Below are positions 34,895 to 44,041 of a stretch of 64,000 nucleotides of DNA, one piece after another; positions within the stretch are counted from its first letter, which is position 1, and every line of letters begins with the position of its first letter. Made by a program: the position numbers and the translations under genes. The stretch is from Calothrix sp. NIES-4101 (GTDB taxonomy: Bacteria; Cyanobacteriota; Cyanobacteriia; Cyanobacteriales; Nostocaceae): NCBI GenBank assembly GCA_004296455.1, contig AP018280.1, forward strand, positions 5,568,794 to 5,632,793, read 5' to 3'. A model generated the notes under the pieces. That model searched no databases. It was not told where the DNA came from and saw nothing but the letters and a program-made list of their open reading frames with translations.

Positions 34895-36013
34895 ATGGCT
34901 TCCAACAATAATCACAAACTCAAAAAAGTAGCTATTCTCATAGAAAATGATGTAGAAGATGCAGAATTTCAAATCCCATATAACGGCTTAAAACAAGCAA
35001 AAATGGATGTAGTGGTTCTTGGTGCCCGCATGAATGAAACCTACAAAGGGAAACGCGGTAAAGTATCCATACAGCCCGATGGTACAACAACAGAAGCGAT
35101 CGCAGCTGAATTTGACGCAGTTATCATTCCTGGGGGGATGGCACCTGATAAAATGCGTCGCAACGTGAATACAGTACGTTTTGTCAAAGAAGCGATCGCT
35201 CAAAATAAATTAGTTGCTGCCGTTTGTCATGGCCCTCAATTGCTCATTGAAGCTGATTTACTCAAAGATAGGAAAGCAACCGGGTTTATTGCCATTCGTC
35301 AAGACATGATTAATGCTGGTGCTAACTACACCGATGAACCTGTAGTTATTGATCAAAACTTGATTACCTCCCGTCAGCCCGGAGATTTAGCCCTGTTTAC
35401 CACAGCGATTTTAAGTCGCTTAGGTTATGGTGGCAAAGATGCAGGATTGCCCGAAGAAAGCGATATCTTCCAACAACCACTAGGCGATCGCAATATAGAA
35501 TGGTGGAAGCTAGCAGATGCTTGGGGTGGTTCCACCAAAGGTGACATTGTCAAAGGTTTGAATACTGCACTGGCTGGTGAAAAATATTCCCTGGAAGCAC
35601 TGCAAAAATATACTGAAAAAGAGTCAGATAGCGAAATTAAAGTAGCTTTTCAAGAAATTATTGGCAACAAAGAACGCCATATCCAATCCTTGGAAATGCG
35701 ACTCAATCAACTTGGTGAAAAACCCTCATTAACTGCCAATATTGCCAACCAATATGCCAAAGTCAAAGCTGCCCTCACAGGAAGCGATGATATCTTTCAG
35801 TTGCGTTCTGCTTTAGGTGATATACAAACAGGAATTGGTGACGTTGGTAACTTGATGGCAGCATTTACCGACCCCATCACAACGGCGATTTTCACTGATA
35901 TCCACAAAGACTTAGTGATGTCCGAACAACGACTAGTCAATTTGTATAGGGCAAAGGTAGGAGATAAAGTAAAATCTGCTAATCCAACTACAGGAACATC
36001 TGTAAGTATGTAG
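34895..36013 (+). CDS. DJ-1/PfpI domain fused to a ferritin-like (PA2169/DUF2383-type) domain
   Basis: 372 residues. N-terminal domain (about 10-185) is DJ-1/PfpI: KVAILIENDVEDAEFQIPYN, FDAVIIPGGMAPDKMRRN and the nucleophile elbow AAVCHGPQLLIEADL with Cys111-His112. Relatives act as glyoxalase/deglycase-type or stress-protective enzymes. The C-terminal part (about 205-360) is a four-helix, ferritin-like bundle of the PA2169/DUF2383 type: DIVKGLNTALAGEKYSLEAL and SEIKVAFQEIIGNKERHIQS. The fusion suggests a stress protein. A SRPBCC membrane protein follows on the same strand. Confidence 0.85.
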   Translation: MASNNNHKLKKVAILIENDVEDAEFQIPYNGLKQAKMDVVVLGARMNETYKGKRGKVSIQPDGTTTEAIAAEFDAVIIPGGMAPDKMRRNVNTVRFVKEAIAQNKLVAAVCHGPQLLIEADLLKDRKATGFIAIRQDMINAGANYTDEPVVIDQNLITSRQPGDLALFTTAILSRLGYGGKDAGLPEESDIFQQPLGDRNIEWWKLADAWGGSTKGDIVKGLNTALAGEKYSLEALQKYTEKESDSEIKVAFQEIIGNKERHIQSLEMRLNQLGEKPSLTANIANQYAKVKAALTGSDDIFQLRSALGDIQTGIGDVGNLMAAFTDPITTAIFTDIHKDLVMSEQRLVNLYRAKVGDKVKSANPTTGTSVSM

Positions 36014-36132
36014 TTTTTGAGAAACAAATCATAAGGCATAGAGATAACAAACAGCAGATAATCTATGCCTTTATTATTTAGCATTTCTTGCTCAGGGTTA
36101 AGTCTAGTTACAGAGTTCAGGAGATACAAATA

Positions 36133-36828
36133 ATGACATCAGCATCAGAAGGTAAATCCAATACAAACCAAAACGAAGCTGGAGAAATTGAACGTTGGGC
36201 TTCGTTAATTAGTGGTAGTGCAATGATATTAATGGGTTTGAAACAGCGTTCCTTGCGTGGTGTTCTAACTGCTGTGGCTGGTGGAGGTTTAGTTTACCAA
36301 GGTGCAATGAAAAAAAGCATAATTCAGCAAGCACAAGAAACAATTGGTATTAGTAAAGATATAAAAGTAGAAAAGACTGTAACTATTAATGAACCTGCGG
36401 ATAGACTATATCGTTATTGGCGTAACTTCGAGAATTTGCCTCAATTTATGCAGCATCTCAAGTATGTCAAAGTCTATGACAATAGACGCTCTCATTGGGT
36501 GACTAGCGCACCTTTAGGTACAAGTGTGGAGTGGGATACAGAGATTTTAGAAGACCGTGAAAACGAATTTATTTCTTGGACTTCAGTCGAAGGTGCTGAT
36601 GTAGAAAACTCTGGTTTTATTAGGTTTAAAAAAGCACCTGAAAATCGGGGTACTGAAGTGAAAGTTGTTATAGAATATAGTCCTCCAGGAGGAGCATTGG
36701 CAGCTTTTTTTGCCAAACTTTTCGGTGAAGAACCAAAACAGCAGATAGGTGCGGATTTACATCGTTTCAAAATGTTAATGGAAACAGGTGAAATTGCCAC
36801 AACTGAAGGACAATCACACGGTAGTTAA
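36133..36828 (+). CDS. DUF2892-like membrane segment plus SRPBCC (polyketide cyclase-type) domain
   Basis: 231 residues from ATG at 36133, with CAGGAGA upstream; the 45-bp upstream extension in the frame is not used. Residues about 20-60 hold two short hydrophobic helices with glycine (LISGSAMILMGLKQRSLRGV, LTAVAGGGLVYQG) as in DUF2892/YgaP-type proteins. The rest (about 75-215) is a SRPBCC fold: KTVTINEPADRLYRYWRNFE, NLPQFMQHLKYVKVYD, VTSAPLGTSVEWDTEI. Proteins of this layout are common near stress genes in cyanobacteria. It lies 119 bp after the DJ-1 fusion. Confidence 0.8.
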   Translation: MTSASEGKSNTNQNEAGEIERWASLISGSAMILMGLKQRSLRGVLTAVAGGGLVYQGAMKKSIIQQAQETIGISKDIKVEKTVTINEPADRLYRYWRNFENLPQFMQHLKYVKVYDNRRSHWVTSAPLGTSVEWDTEILEDRENEFISWTSVEGADVENSGFIRFKKAPENRGTEVKVVIEYSPPGGALAAFFAKLFGEEPKQQIGADLHRFKMLMETGEIATTEGQSHGS

Positions 36829-36954
36829 TAGGTAGCCAGGCGGATGAAGATGATACGATTGCAAAATCAATTAAATCAGAAGTGGTTATAAATAATAGAG
36901 CTGTCTTTAAAATAAATTCCGTGAGAGAATAATCAGGACTAAGTAAAATTACGC

Positions 36955-37287
36955 ATGCTACCAATGACAAGTCCTTTAGAGAGAATAGAGTCACACCCAC
37001 AGGAAGCAAAGCGATTGATTGGGATTAGATATGAAGATTTTATTTCATTAGTAATGTTAGCAGAACAAAGGCACATAGAGAAACAAGCAGAAATTGAAAA
37101 AAACAAGATTCGTTTAATTGCTCCTGGAGGAGGAAGGAGCGCAGAAATGACAGTAAAACAAGGAATATGTCTTTGTTTAGTATATTTGAGACAAAAGCCG
37201 ACATTTGAAATACTAGGATTACTATTCAGCGTCTCAAGAAGCAAAGCAAATAAGACATTTAATTATTGGGTGGAAATTCTCCCTTGA
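36955..37287 (+). CDS. IS5-type transposase, N-terminal frame (HTH part)
   Basis: 110 residues: YEDFISLVMLAEQRHIEKQA, then GGGRSAEMTVKQGICLCLVY, then PTFEILGLLFSVSRSKANKT, the helix-turn-helix region of ISL2/DDE_4-type transposases. It ends at NYWVEILP. The following frame continues in +1 register; skipping one C in CTCCCTTG would give NYWVEILLEILPASQMEEV, a continuous family sequence. Either a frameshift signal or a one-base insertion. Confidence 0.8.
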   Translation: MLPMTSPLERIESHPQEAKRLIGIRYEDFISLVMLAEQRHIEKQAEIEKNKIRLIAPGGGRSAEMTVKQGICLCLVYLRQKPTFEILGLLFSVSRSKANKTFNYWVEILP

Positions 37288-37306
37288 AATTTTACCTGCT
37301 TCTCAA

Positions 37307-37873
37307 ATGGAAGAAGTAGAAAATGATAGTGAAAAATACCAAGCACTCTGTGAAAAATTATGCGAGTATGAATTAATAGTAGACAGTGCAGAGCAAGCAA
37401 TAGAGAGACCTGGTGATTATCAAGAGCAAAAAAAGTATTACTCAGGGAAGAAAAAAATGCACACAATTAAAAATCAGTTTATAGTGATGCCAGGAGGTAA
37501 AGATATTGTTGATATTTGCATAGGGCATTTTGGCAAGATAAGTGATATTAAATTATTTAGAAATCATCGAGATAAACTAGATAAAAGACAAAGATTTTTA
37601 GGAGATAAAGCTTACATTGGAGAAGAACTGATTACAACACCTCATAAGAAACCAAAAAAGGCAGAGCTTTGCGAAGCAAAAAAAGAGGAAAATAAACAGT
37701 TATCCTCCTTACGAATTGGTGTTGAGCATCTGATTTGTCGAGTTAAAACTTTTCACGTTGCTAGTGACAGATTTCGCCTAGCTAGACATCGTTACAACCA
37801 CGTAATAATGGCAGTATGCGGTTTAGTTAGATTACATCTAAATTCTTCTTTGATCTTAAGTGATAATCTTTGA
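37307..37873 (+). CDS. IS5-type transposase, catalytic frame (DDE_Tnp_4)
   Basis: 188 residues. Catalytic region: VDSAEQAIERPGDYQEQKKY with the first Asp, FLGDKAYIGEELI with the second, and RIGVEHLICRVKTF with the Glu. The conserved YSGKKKMHTIKNQ follows the first Asp. The true overlap with the first frame begins upstream of the ATG at 37307. Together the frames make one DDE transposase of about 300 residues. Confidence 0.85.
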   Translation: MEEVENDSEKYQALCEKLCEYELIVDSAEQAIERPGDYQEQKKYYSGKKKMHTIKNQFIVMPGGKDIVDICIGHFGKISDIKLFRNHRDKLDKRQRFLGDKAYIGEELITTPHKKPKKAELCEAKKEENKQLSSLRIGVEHLICRVKTFHVASDRFRLARHRYNHVIMAVCGLVRLHLNSSLILSDNL

Positions 37874-37908
37874 GCTTTATCCATCCACATTTACTTGAAA
37901 ATAGAGCT

Positions 37909-38275
37909 ATGTTTTTCCCAACTTTTAATATTTTTGTTTTTAAACCCCAGAAACCTCATTTTTACGTTTGACACTCAAAACAGTACAAGTGTACCTTTGT
38001 ATCTAAGAAGCTTTTACTGCAAGCACTTTATCTTTCGTAGATAAGTCTAATCATTTTATCACCTACAAGAATTTTTGCTATGTCACAACTGTAATTTTTT
38101 AAGATTAGCAACATTCAAGAGTATGGGGGAGATACCACGAATGTGCAAAGAATTTTTTCTCGATTTGATTGACTAGTTTATTAATTAGCACAATGTTGTA
38201 ATTCACAACTGAAAATATCTAATTTATAGCAATTAACCTAAATAATTTGATTCCTCATCAATAAGGACTGATAAT
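37909..38275. other. Intergenic region upstream of the zinc dehydrogenase
   Basis: AT-rich; nothing coding seen. Contains the promoter of the gene at 38276. Confidence 0.35.
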
Positions 38276-39445
38276 ATGAAAGCAGTATGCTGGCATGGAG
38301 CAAATAAAGTACAAGTAGATACTGTCCCAGACCCAAAAATCTTAAATCCACGTGATGCCATAATTAAAATTACTTCAACGGCTATTTGTGGCTCAGACTT
38401 ACACCTTTATAACGGATTCATTCCCACAATGGAAAAAGGTGACATTATGGGGCACGAATTTATGGGTGAAGTTGTTGATATTGGTAGTGCAATTAAAAAT
38501 ATTAAAATAGGCGATCGCGTTGTTGTTCCTTTCACCATTGCTTGCGGCAACTGCTTTTTTTGTCAGCGCGATTTCTGGTCACTGTGCGATAATTCCAACC
38601 CTAATGGATGGTTAGCTGAAAAGGTACTCGGTCACTCTCCTTCTGGTCTATTTGGTTACTCTCATCTATTTGGAGGTTACGCAGGTGGTCAAGCGGAATA
38701 TGCCCGCGTTCCTTTTGCTGATATAGGTTTGTTTAAAATACCAGAAGGATTAACTGACGAGCAGGTATTATTTTTAACTGATATTTTCCCCACAGGCTAC
38801 ATGGCAGCTGAAAACTGCGATATAGAACCAGGTGATACTGTTGCAGTCTGGGGTTGTGGACCTGTTGGACAGTTTGCTATCAAAAGTGCCTATATGTTGG
38901 GTGCCGAACAAGTAATTGCAATTGATCGGATTCCCGAACGCCTGCAAATGGCTAAGGAGCAATGTCGTGCTGAAGTATTGAATTATGAAGAAATAGATGT
39001 TGGTGAAGCACTCAAAGAAATGACTGGAGGCAGAGGCCCCGACGCTGTGATTGATGCAGTCGGACTCGAAGCCCATGGAACAGACTTTATGGGTTTTTAT
39101 GATCAAGTCAAACAAACAATCAAGCTAGAAACTGATCGTCCAACGGCACTTCGAGAAGCGATCGTTGCTTGTCGTAAGGGTGGTCACGTTTCAGTCCCAG
39201 GTGCTTACGGTGGTTTTATTGACAAAGTCCCAATGGGTGCAGCGATGAATAAGGGTTTGACATTCAAAATGGGACAAACTCACGTTCATAAGTACCTGCG
39301 TCCGTTGTTAGAACGGATTCAGAATGGTGATATTGACCCCACATTTGTGATTACACACACCCTACCTTTAGAACAAGCACCTCATGGTTACGAAATCTTT
39401 AAGCACAAGAAAGACAATTGCATCAAAATTGTGCTAAAACCATAG
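38276..39445 (+). CDS. Zinc-dependent alcohol dehydrogenase (formaldehyde dehydrogenase-like)
   Basis: 389 residues of the medium-chain dehydrogenase family. Catalytic zinc ligands: Cys in [12 protein letters not shown], His-Glu in [13 protein letters not shown]; structural zinc cluster in [16 protein letters not shown]; Rossmann motif [20 protein letters not shown]. The insert around [11 protein letters not shown] and the length (389) fit the glutathione-independent formaldehyde dehydrogenase-like subgroup rather than plain alcohol dehydrogenase. Substrate not proven. Stress genes flank it on both sides. Confidence 0.88.
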   Translation: MKAVCWHGANKVQVDTVPDPKILNPRDAIIKITSTAICGSDLHLYNGFIPTMEKGDIMGHEFMGEVVDIGSAIKNIKIGDRVVVPFTIACGNCFFCQRDFWSLCDNSNPNGWLAEKVLGHSPSGLFGYSHLFGGYAGGQAEYARVPFADIGLFKIPEGLTDEQVLFLTDIFPTGYMAAENCDIEPGDTVAVWGCGPVGQFAIKSAYMLGAEQVIAIDRIPERLQMAKEQCRAEVLNYEEIDVGEALKEMTGGRGPDAVIDAVGLEAHGTDFMGFYDQVKQTIKLETDRPTALREAIVACRKGGHVSVPGAYGGFIDKVPMGAAMNKGLTFKMGQTHVHKYLRPLLERIQNGDIDPTFVITHTLPLEQAPHGYEIFKHKKDNCIKIVLKP

Positions 39446-39672
39446 GTCTTTAAATATTTATCAGGCAGTTAATAATTATTTGGAGAAATACAACTGGGAG
39501 GTGTTCTCATCTAAATAATTTAATAATTTTGTGTTTGATATTTTGACTTTTGATAAATTTTGATAACTTTTTCCACCTGAGATTTAATTGTTTGCCTCAA
39601 AAGGTAATAGAATGCATGTCTTAATTAAGATGAATTTCAACAATTCTTCTATAACTCTAAAATCTCTCAATT

Positions 39673-41433
39673 ATGCATGTATTGAAGCAGTTTACTCAGG
39701 TTAGCATCACCGCGATTTCCTTTAGCATATTTTTCTATAATCAAGTCACAAATCAAATTGCATCAGCTGCTTTTCCAGCACCTCTTTGTAGTAAACAGGG
39801 AATGGTGACATCTGCTCATCCTTTGGCAAGCGATGCAGGTTTACTAATGTTGAAAAAAGGTGGTAATGCAGTCGATGCAGCAGTAGCGACAACCTTTGCA
39901 ATATCAGTGGTGGAACCATTTTCGGCAGGAATTGGTGGAGGTGGATTTTTGCTCATACACCAAGGAAAAAACGGGAAAATTGCAGCCCTAGATTTTCGTG
40001 AACGTGCGCCTATTAAAGCCAGTCGCAATATGTATTTAGATGCTCAAGGTAAAGTCCGTGGGAATTTGAGTACTAACGGACATCTAGCAGTGGGAACACC
40101 AGGAACAGTTGCGGGTTTATATGAAGTGCATCGACAGTACGGTAAACTACCTTGGAAAGAGGTTGTCCAACCTGCGATTGTTCTTGCCCAAAATGGTTTT
40201 ATTTTGGCACCTAAAATTACCCCTCGCTCAATCACTGCACAAGAAGCGAGAAAAAAATTCATACTTGCCAATCCCGCAGCCAGAAAGATTTTTACCCGCA
40301 ATGGTGATTTTTATCAACCTGGTGAAAAGTTAATTCAGCGCGACTTGGCAAAAACTTTAACGGAAATTTCCCAAAATCCCCAAAGTTTTTATACTGGGAG
40401 AATTGCCAAAGCCATTAGTGCAGATATGGCGAAGAATGGCGGCATAATTAATTTAGCGGATTTAAAAGCATATAAACCAATTTGGCGTAATCCTATTTGC
40501 GGTGATTTTCGTAATCATCAAGTGTGTTCAATGCCACCTCCATCATCTGGTGGAGTACATTTATTGCAGATATTAAATATTATTGGGAATACTGATTTAA
40601 AAGTATTAGGATGGCACCATCCAGACGCACTACATTTGCTGGTAGAAGCCATGAAAATTGCTTATGCAGATAGGGCTAAAGTTTTAGGCGACCCTGATTT
40701 TGTGAAAGTTCCCGTCACCCAATTAATTAGTCCAGCATATGCCAAAATACGACGGCAGCAAATCAACATGCAACGGGCAAAACCTTCCAGCGAGGTGATA
40801 ATTTGGGGAGGGAAAGGGAAAGAGAAATGGAGTAATCCCAAATTTTACGAATCCCAGGAAACAAGTCACCTTAATGTTGTCGATGCTGAACGTAATGCCA
40901 TTAGCTTAACATTTACAATCAATACGGGATTTGGCGCAGGAGTCGTCGCCGAGGGTACAGGAATACTGCTAAACAACGAAATGGACGATTTTGCCATAGC
41001 TCCAGGAGTACCCAATTCATTTGGCTTAATTGGTAACGAAGCAAATGCGATCGCACCTCGTAAAACCCCTCTTTCGAGCATGACACCCACCATTATCACC
41101 GAAAATGGCAAACTGCGGATGGTGACGGGAACTCCGGGAGGTAGCACTATTATTACTCAAGTATTACAAGTTGTTCTCAACGTTATCGAATACAAAATGG
41201 ATGCGAGTATGGCAGTTTCTACACCTCGGATTCATCACCAATGGTTTCCCGACGAATTACGTGTCGAACCCTGGGGGCTTGATGCGATGACACTACAAGA
41301 GTTACGACGACGCGGACATAATATCGTGGAAAAGCCTGTTTGGGGTAATGCAAATATTATTTTAGCTAATCCTGATGGTTCCCTAGAAGCAGCAACAGAT
41401 TCCCGTGGAGAAGGAGAAGCCAGAGGATTTTAA
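39673..41433 (+). CDS. ggt: Gamma-glutamyltransferase
   Basis: Periplasmic enzyme that cleaves glutathione and transfers the gamma-glutamyl group. 586 residues. N-terminal hydrophobic region (VSITAISFSIFFYNQVTNQI) acts as a signal peptide. Conserved AHPLASDAGLLMLKKGGNAV and IGGGGFLLIHQGKNG, then the autoprocessing site with nucleophile Thr397 in SQETSHLNVVDAERN, followed by TGILLNNEMDDFAIAPG, PLSSMTPTI and GTPGGSTIITQV. The precursor is cut before Thr397 into large and small subunits. Full length and intact. Confidence 0.95.
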   Translation: MHVLKQFTQVSITAISFSIFFYNQVTNQIASAAFPAPLCSKQGMVTSAHPLASDAGLLMLKKGGNAVDAAVATTFAISVVEPFSAGIGGGGFLLIHQGKNGKIAALDFRERAPIKASRNMYLDAQGKVRGNLSTNGHLAVGTPGTVAGLYEVHRQYGKLPWKEVVQPAIVLAQNGFILAPKITPRSITAQEARKKFILANPAARKIFTRNGDFYQPGEKLIQRDLAKTLTEISQNPQSFYTGRIAKAISADMAKNGGIINLADLKAYKPIWRNPICGDFRNHQVCSMPPPSSGGVHLLQILNIIGNTDLKVLGWHHPDALHLLVEAMKIAYADRAKVLGDPDFVKVPVTQLISPAYAKIRRQQINMQRAKPSSEVIIWGGKGKEKWSNPKFYESQETSHLNVVDAERNAISLTFTINTGFGAGVVAEGTGILLNNEMDDFAIAPGVPNSFGLIGNEANAIAPRKTPLSSMTPTIITENGKLRMVTGTPGGSTIITQVLQVVLNVIEYKMDASMAVSTPRIHHQWFPDELRVEPWGLDAMTLQELRRRGHNIVEKPVWGNANIILANPDGSLEAATDSRGEGEARGF

Positions 41434-41459
41434 GTGCTTCAGAATTAATTATCTGCAAC

Positions 41460-41672
41460 CTAAAAACTCGGAACTACTTCCCAACCTTCTTTTAACAACT
41501 TCTGAAATGTTGCTAAACCTTTAGAAGTTTCTGCCATTCGATAATCGGGTATTGCATACTGAGGAAACGCGGTATAAGGTTGCCAAGGTTCCTGTGGTGT
41601 AGTCTGCAAATGCAAAATTTTATTTCCCTTTTCTTCACCAGACTTCCGTAACCAACACATCCGTTTTTGCAT
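41460..41672 (-). CDS. Small conserved-type protein of unknown function
   Basis: 70 residues. ATG at 41672 is preceded by AGGAGTT at 6-10 nt on the minus strand, supporting translation. Basic N terminus (MQKRMCWLRKSGEEKGNK), aromatic/Pro-rich middle (PWQPYTAFPQYAIPDY) and a short helical end (KGLATFQKLLKEGWEVV). Two further features are unusual: Trp-rich composition and no membrane helix. Function unknown. Convergent with ggt. Confidence 0.6.
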   Translation of the reverse strand: MQKRMCWLRKSGEEKGNKILHLQTTPQEPWQPYTAFPQYAIPDYRMAETSKGLATFQKLLKEGWEVVPSF

Positions 41673-42018
41673 GGCTAACTCCTAATATTGAGGTTGAAAT
41701 GAGGAAATTGGTAAATTTGTATTTTTTTACACGATGAGTTGAAGTTAGATGCAGAATACAAATTACAATGCAATATATCGCTCTAACCAATGTCTAAATC
41801 TATTATTTAATATTCAATAAAATCAACAGATGTACAGTTACAAAAGCCACAAAATTGCCATTTAGATAATGTTATCTATGGCTGAAATAATTACAATAAA
41901 ATAAACAGAGATAAGCTAATAATTAATGATGAGTTAGATTTGAACTAAAAAGGGCAAAATTTCCTTTGCCCATACCAAAAATTTGATTGGGAATATATGC
42001 AGAATATTTTGAGAATAT
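41673..42018. other. Intergenic region
   Basis: AT-rich, no coding sequence. It probably carries the promoter of the small gene (leftward). Confidence 0.35.
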
Positions 42019-42615
42019 TTACCTGATACTGCTGTACAAATTATTGCCCACAAGAGTACGGATATTCATGACCATATTGCTATATTCAGAATCAGATAAA
42101 ACAGGTTGTGAATTTTGCAAATTGATATTTTTTTCTAGATCAATCCAAGATTTACAACCACCATATTTTCCCCTATAGGGAATCTCTTCTACATAACCGA
42201 TTTTATACGTACGTAAAAGTAATATAAATAACGGTTGACTAGCTTTCCATTTCAAGCGATCGCAAATAAAATTATCGTTCCAAATATGAAACGGCAATAG
42301 CTGATTGACTACATCTTCATCGCTAATTGGCAAAATATCAGTAATTTGGGCAAAACTACTAATCTTAATAGTTTCTGGATGCCAGCCAGATGTGACAGGA
42401 CATACCCGATTAGCATATTCTGGCTTCAATAAAAACGGTTGTTGATGCTCATAGGTGGGATACAACAAAACTTGCTCGTGGGCAACTTGAAAAACTCCTC
42501 CTCGCTCGTGAATACCACCTTTGCGGAGGAGCATAATTGTGTTTCCAGTTTCTAAAGCTTGAATTGCGATCGCCCATTCTTTGAGGGCATGACAGGTACT
42601 AGTCAATTCATCCAT
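42019..42615 (-). CDS. DUF1802-family protein
   Basis: 198 residues. Characteristic ALKEWAIAIQALETGNTIML at the start, followed by LRKGGIHERGGVFQVAHEQV and LLYPTYEHQQPFLLKPEY. This family is found in cyanobacteria and some other bacteria; function unknown. Cytosolic. It is divergent from the aldo/keto reductase; starts are 107 bp apart. Confidence 0.82.
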   Translation of the reverse strand: MDELTSTCHALKEWAIAIQALETGNTIMLLRKGGIHERGGVFQVAHEQVLLYPTYEHQQPFLLKPEYANRVCPVTSGWHPETIKISSFAQITDILPISDEDVVNQLLPFHIWNDNFICDRLKWKASQPLFILLLRTYKIGYVEEIPYRGKYGGCKSWIDLEKNINLQNSQPVLSDSEYSNMVMNIRTLVGNNLYSSIR

Positions 42616-42722
42616 AAATATCTACTGTGACTCTGATTTTATTGAATATGGAGTTAGGTAGACTTAAACACTATCTAGAGCATTATCTAGGGAAAGAACA
42701 TGGAAATAAATTTGGTAAAAAT

Positions 42723-43685
42723 ATGGAAAAACGACGTTTGGGGACATCGGACGTGCAAATTACACCCATCTTGATGGGAACTTGGCAAGCTGGTAAACGC
42801 ATGTGGGTTGGTATCGACGATACAGAATCCATCAAAGCAATACGAACTGCCTACGAAGCAGGTATTACAACCATCGATACAGCAGAGGTTTATGGCGAAG
42901 GACATTCCGAACGGATTGTTGCCGCAGCCTTAGCCGATGTACGGGATAAAGTAGAATATGCTACCAAAGTTTTCGCTAACCATCTTAAGTACAATTTAGT
43001 CATTGAAGCTTGCGAGAATTCACTTAAAAACCTGCAAACTGATTACATCGATTTGTATCAAATTCACTGGCCTTCTGGTTCCTTCGGTTCGGAAATTGTC
43101 CCGATTGAGGAAACTATGCGGGCTTTAAATGACTTGAAAACCCAGGGAAAAATCCGCGCGATCGGTGTTTCTAATTTTTCTCGTACCCAACTCGAAGCAG
43201 CTAGTCAGTACGGACGGATTGACAGTTTACAACCGCCCTATTCTTTATTTTGGCGCTACGTGGAAACCGATACCATGCCCTATTGTATCGAGCAGCAAAT
43301 ATCAATTTTAGCTTATTCACCCCTCGCACAAGGCTTACTAACAGGTAAATTTGCCCCCGGACACAAATTTGCAGCAGGTGATAACCGTACCGATAATAAA
43401 TTATTTCAGGGAGACAATTTTGTACATGCCCATGAAGCTTTAGAAAAACTTCGTCCCATTGCCAAAAGTCATAATTGTACTCTGGCAGAAATTGCGATCG
43501 CCTGGCTCATATCTCAACCACAAACTAATGCCATTGTTGGAGCGCGTCATCCAGAACAAGCATTAACCAATGCTAAAGCTGCGAGCATCAAACTTTCCCC
43601 TCAGGAATTAGAACAAATTGATGCGATCGGGCGTATTGTTACTGATCATTTAGATAATAATCCCGTTATGTGGAACTGGAGTTAA
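42723..43685 (+). CDS. Aldo/keto reductase
   Basis: 320 residues from ATG at 42723 (MEKRRLGTSDVQITPILMG); the frame opens earlier at 42627 but that leader is not family-like. NAD(P)H-dependent reductase of carbonyls with TIM-barrel fold. Catalytic tetrad: Asp and Tyr in TIDTAEVYGEG, Lys in EYATKVFANH, His in LYQIHWPSGS. C-terminal part includes IGVSNFSRTQLEAASQYG and IAWLISQPQTNAIVGARHPE, where the NADP phosphate is bound. Substrate unknown; it resembles the YajO/Tas group. Confidence 0.88.
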   Translation: MEKRRLGTSDVQITPILMGTWQAGKRMWVGIDDTESIKAIRTAYEAGITTIDTAEVYGEGHSERIVAAALADVRDKVEYATKVFANHLKYNLVIEACENSLKNLQTDYIDLYQIHWPSGSFGSEIVPIEETMRALNDLKTQGKIRAIGVSNFSRTQLEAASQYGRIDSLQPPYSLFWRYVETDTMPYCIEQQISILAYSPLAQGLLTGKFAPGHKFAAGDNRTDNKLFQGDNFVHAHEALEKLRPIAKSHNCTLAEIAIAWLISQPQTNAIVGARHPEQALTNAKAASIKLSPQELEQIDAIGRIVTDHLDNNPVMWNWS

Positions 43686-44041
43686 ATAGTCAACTACCTG
43701 CACTGTATACCAAGCATACAGTGTAAAAACAAACAATTAAAATCTTCTATGTTCCCTTTTTTGCTTTCCTGATTTTGTCTTCCGCCTCTCCATAGGATGA
43801 CGCTTTGTTCATGACAGATTACACTGTGATAACGGGAGCTAAGGTTGCTAAAAACAACACCCGTATATATGAAATGGCATTTTTGAAGATCAGTCAGGAT
43901 TCAGAAGTTCCTTACCGGGAAGTACGCTAACAAATTCACCCTGTGGGTAAGCTTTGCCTACATGTTAAAATTTGGCTCCTGAATACTGAATTCTTCCTTG
44001 TTAAACATTTCTTTAATCGAATCCTATATCAAAAGCTAATT
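43686..44041. other. Intergenic region upstream of the CyaB-type cyclase
   Basis: No coding sequence. An upstream reading frame to GTG 43943 continues into the cyclase but lacks family similarity. The promoter of the cyclase should lie here. Confidence 0.4.

Larger units (their letters stand above)
36899..37908 (+). mobile_element. IS5-type insertion sequence (about 1.0 kb)
   Basis: Contains a two-frame transposase at 36955-37287 and 37307-37873. Putative ends AGCTGTCTTTAAAATAAAT (from 36899) and the complement of the sequence ending at 37908 agree at about 14 of 20 positions; no clear target duplication was found, so the limits are approximate. It separates the SRPBCC gene from the dehydrogenase without damaging either. 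Confidence 0.7.
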
